Of a DNA stretch of 7,854 nt, positions 6,115 to 7,854 are shown piece by piece. The notes beneath the pieces were generated by a model. That model was not told the origin of the DNA. It saw only the letters and a program-made list of their open reading frames with translations, and ran no database searches. Made by a program: the position numbers and the translations under genes. The first letter of the stretch is position 1. Each line of letters starts with the position of its first letter. The DNA is from Methanobacteriota archaeon (GTDB lineage Archaea; Halobacteriota; Halobacteria; Halobacteriales; Halalkalicoccaceae), in contig JADFQH010000058.1 in the NCBI GenBank assembly GCA_022561895.1, positions 1 to 7,854 on the forward strand, written 5' to 3'.

Positions 6115-6465
6115 TCATTGGAGTAGATACGCACCGCATAGCACTGCCGAGAACGCTACTGGAACGAGCCACTCGACTGCGGGCAGCGAACTGTCACTGA
6201 GCGAAACGAGCGCGATGAGACCAACCAGTCCGAAGGCGAGGAGAACGGCCGCGAAAACGGCGTATCCGAGCCGATCGAGATTACCAGTCCAAAGCGAGTG
6301 GGCAGCGAGTAAACAGCCTACAGCGACGATCAACGTTCCCGCGGATGCGGTCGGGTCAGGCAATAGAAGCGTACTGGCGATAGCAACGACCAGAATGTAA
6401 CCCGCAGCTGTCAGGACGGACCGCAGCTCGGCAAACACGACCGAATCATTTTTATCAGCGTTCAT
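6115..6465 (-). CDS. Hypothetical four-helix membrane protein, 116 residues
   Basis: No family recognised. After a short charged N-terminus (MNADKNDSVVFAELR) there are four predicted membrane helices at about 17-35, 42-60, 67-89 and 96-115, with very short loops and an almost immediate C-terminus (GAYLLQ). It is a small integral protein of the cytoplasmic membrane. It starts nine bases after the stop of another small membrane protein, so the two are almost surely co-transcribed and might form a complex. Nothing in the sequence indicates a transported substrate or an enzymatic residue. Confidence 0.7.
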   Translation of the reverse strand: MNADKNDSVVFAELRSVLTAAGYILVVAIASTLLLPDPTASAGTLIVAVGCLLAAHSLWTGNLDRLGYAVFAAVLLAFGLVGLIALVSLSDSSLPAVEWLVPVAFSAVLCGAYLLQ

Positions 6466-6474
6466 GTGAACTTG

Positions 6475-6723
6475 TCACTCGGCCAGCGAGATGCCGCGAA
6501 CGATCACGTATAGAAGTGTGTTCGCGATCCCAACAACAAAGAACAGGAGCGCCAACGACTCCAGCGCCGTACCGAGGAGAACGGCAGTAGCGGGCGCGAG
6601 ATCCGCGACCAGTACGCAGACGCCCGCGAAAAGGAACCAGACGAACAGAATACCAGCGATGACGCCACCCTCTCTCAAGGCGGCAGTCGGTCCGAGCGGT
6701 GTCGCAGAAAGTTCACTCGCCAT
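6475..6723 (-). CDS. Hypothetical small membrane protein, 82 residues
   Basis: No family recognised. From MASELSATPLGPTAALREGG it has two long hydrophobic segments, about 20-41 and 46-77; the second could span the membrane once or as a hairpin. ATG at 6723 is chosen. The longer version would need TTG at 6786 and a basic, non-haloarchaeal leader. It is the first gene of a pair with the 116-residue membrane protein nine bases downstream. The upstream region (6724-6828) is shared with the divergent VOC gene and contains only a weak AT-rich stretch near 6751-6760 as a possible promoter. Confidence 0.65.
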   Translation of the reverse strand: MASELSATPLGPTAALREGGVIAGILFVWFLFAGVCVLVADLAPATAVLLGTALESLALLFFVVGIANTLLYVIVRGISLAE

Positions 6724-6796
6724 GCGCTCTGAGCGATATCTGCCGGCATAGGTTTTCTGGCCGCGATTCACATTTGTAGCGGGCAAAACGGACAGC

Positions 6797-6803
6797 TTTT
6801 ACA
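6797..6803 (+). promoter_or_regulatory. TATA-like promoter of the VOC gene
   Basis: The sequence TTTTACA is centred about 29 bases before the ATG at 6829. The whole stretch 6797-6830 is strikingly AT-rich compared with the rest of the window. It includes GTTATAATTGAGATAATAAC (6807-6826), which could also be an operator. The spacing fits leaderless initiation. Confidence 0.5.
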
Positions 6804-6828
6804 CAGTTATAATTGAGATAATAACTAA

Positions 6829-7236
6829 ATGAAGTCAACAGGACTGCTTCACCATCTCGAACTATACGTGTCGGATTTAGATCGGTCCATCTCGTTCTGG
6901 GGATGGCTTCTCGACGAACTCGGATATACTGAGTACCAGCGGTGGGAAGAAGGAAGGAGTTGGAAGAAAAGAGACACCTATCTCGTGTTCGTCCAGACGC
7001 CGAAAGAACACTTGCAGAAATCGTATCAACGTCGTCGGACGGGTATCAACCATCTCGCGTTTCACGCCGAATCCAAAGCTCACGTTGATTCGATGACTGA
7101 GAAGCTCAGACAGCGCGAGGTGACGATACTCTACTCCGAAGACCATCCCTACGCAGGTGGGCCGGATCATTACGCCGTCTATTTCGAAGATCCCGATCGG
7201 ATCAAAGTCGAACTGGTCGCGCCGAGTTCGGACTAA
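6829..7236 (+). CDS. VOC-superfamily (glyoxalase/bleomycin-resistance fold) protein
   Basis: A 135-residue single-module VOC protein. It has the opening strand LLHHLELYVSDLDRSISFWG (6-25), a central NHLAFHA (74-80), and an ending where HYAVYFEDPDRIKVELVAP (114-132) forms the last strand. Likely metal ligands are H9, H75 and E128, as in glyoxalase I-type enzymes and dioxygenases. The substrate cannot be told. Lysines and AGA/AGG/GGA codons are more frequent than in neighbouring genes, and the protein is less acidic. It resembles Bacillus-type VOC proteins, suggesting lateral gain. It stands alone, divergent from the small membrane genes and convergent with arcS, sharing four bases at their stops (7233-7236). 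It could act in detoxification or antibiotic resistance, but nothing proves this. Confidence 0.85.
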   Translation: MKSTGLLHHLELYVSDLDRSISFWGWLLDELGYTEYQRWEEGRSWKKRDTYLVFVQTPKEHLQKSYQRRRTGINHLAFHAESKAHVDSMTEKLRQREVTILYSEDHPYAGGPDHYAVYFEDPDRIKVELVAPSSD

Positions 7237-7854
7237 CGTTCCTCGACGTGGCGGACGTCGACCGCAACCCCCCGCGAACTCTCCACCATCTCACGGCCGA
7301 ACATCACCGCCCGACCAACCGCGAAGGCCTTCGGACCCTCGACTACCACCTCGTCGCCCGTTCTGATCGTTTCGTCGGCATCCAAAATCCCTGGTGCGAG
7401 GACGTTCCCATGCGGAACGAACCCGTCGATTTCGACGCGCTTTTCGGGAATGTCGCTTTCTGCCCACTGACGCGCGCCCGCAAGCGTCAGCGAGAGCGTC
7501 CCATACTGGGGGACCATCGCCGCGAGCTGCTCGCCCTCTTCTGTATGAGCGCGGAACTTCGGATACCGACTCTGAATCGAGAGATCGGAAAACAGCGCCT
7601 CGCCCGCTCCCTCGCCGAACTGGTAGTCCGCAATCGCCTTCACGGTGTTGTGCTGGCGCTCTTGCTTTCCGTACTTGGGTTCGCCATCCAATGTTCGCAT
7701 GAGATTCGCAATCGACTCCGTCGCGGTGGGGTGGTCCTCAACGGTGTACTCGATGTCGGTTTCGACCTCGTCCTCGACCCGCTCGATGATCTCCCGATAA
7801 TCCTCGGGCAGGTGGGCGATGATTCGTGGATACTCGTTTCGTTCGAGATACCGC
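7233..7854 (-). CDS. arcS: Archaeosine synthase ArcS, C-terminal 206 residues (5' end outside window)
   Basis: ArcS converts preQ0 at position 15 of archaeal tRNA towards archaeosine, a G+ base that stabilises tRNA. The frame stays open to the right edge, so the start and the N-terminal part are missing; ATG at 7700 is internal. The fragment opens with RYLERNEYPRIIAHLPEDY and continues with ERQHNTVKAIADYQFGEGAG and MVPQYGTLSLTLAGARQW, typical of the haloarchaeal enzyme's central region. The final ~70 residues (from about RVEIDGFVPHGNVLAPGILD to RGVAVDVRHVEE) form a PUA RNA-binding domain. The related transglycosylase TgtA also ends in PUA, but the upstream motifs fit ArcS better. The stop overlaps that of the convergent VOC gene by four bases. 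Confidence 0.8.
   Translation of the reverse strand, partial: RYLERNEYPRIIAHLPEDYREIIERVEDEVETDIEYTVEDHPTATESIANLMRTLDGEPKYGKQERQHNTVKAIADYQFGEGAGEALFSDLSIQSRYPKFRAHTEEGEQLAAMVPQYGTLSLTLAGARQWAESDIPEKRVEIDGFVPHGNVLAPGILDADETIRTGDEVVVEGPKAFAVGRAVMFGREMVESSRGVAVDVRHVEER

Noticed and set aside
6724..6786. TTG-started longer form of the 82-residue membrane protein
   Set aside because: The added residues are basic and polar with no support; ATG at 6723 is a more usual start.
1..7854. CRISPR array, tRNA, rRNA or complete insertion sequence
   Set aside because: No regularly spaced repeats, cloverleaf-like segment or transposase motif was seen on either strand.

Overview
The window looks like a stretch of haloarchaeal chromosome. 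The proteins are rich in Asp and Glu, GC is fairly high, TATA-like boxes sit about 25-30 bases before start codons (typical of leaderless haloarchaeal transcripts), and the gene content is archaeal: a ubiquitin-like SAMP protein, an XPB-type helicase and an archaeosine synthase. The sequence does not let me name a genus.

Layout. (1) Bases 1-443, plus strand: the 3' part of a TetR-family regulator gene, followed with a small overlap by the first ~50 codons of a LolD/MacB-type ABC transporter ATPase, which stops just before its Walker A motif. (2) At about 438-447 the ABC gene meets, tail first, a minus-strand GH32 (levanase/invertase-like) gene that has itself lost the end of its C-terminal beta-sandwich. 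Two unrelated genes broken at one point mark a rearrangement or an assembly misjoin. (3) Bases 2337-2463: the GH32 promoter and a perfect 15-bp inverted repeat. (4) Bases 2464-5187, minus strand: a compact operon, transcribed right to left, of a SAMP3/MoaD-like ubiquitin-fold protein, a DUF1952-like small protein, an unknown charged protein and an XPB/Rad25-like helicase. The first three genes are linked by ATGA stop/start overlaps. (5) Bases 5250-6723, minus strand: four small genes of unknown function, three encoding membrane proteins, also tightly packed. (6) Bases 6829-7236, plus strand: a VOC (glyoxalase-fold) protein with lysine and codon use unlike its neighbours, probably acquired. (7) Bases 7233-7854, minus strand: the C-terminal 206 residues of ArcS, with a PUA domain, running off the right edge.

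How the genes fit together. The SAMP3-like gene and its DUF1952-like partner form a plausible sulfur-carrier/protein-modifier module; as I recall, the two domains are fused in one Thermus protein. Co-transcription with an XPB-like helicase is suggestive, but the sequence does not prove a shared function. No CRISPR array, tRNA, rRNA or intact insertion sequence was seen. The points most worth following are the double-truncation junction, the extra Gln after the SAMP diglycine, the inverted repeat before GH32, and the foreign-looking VOC gene.
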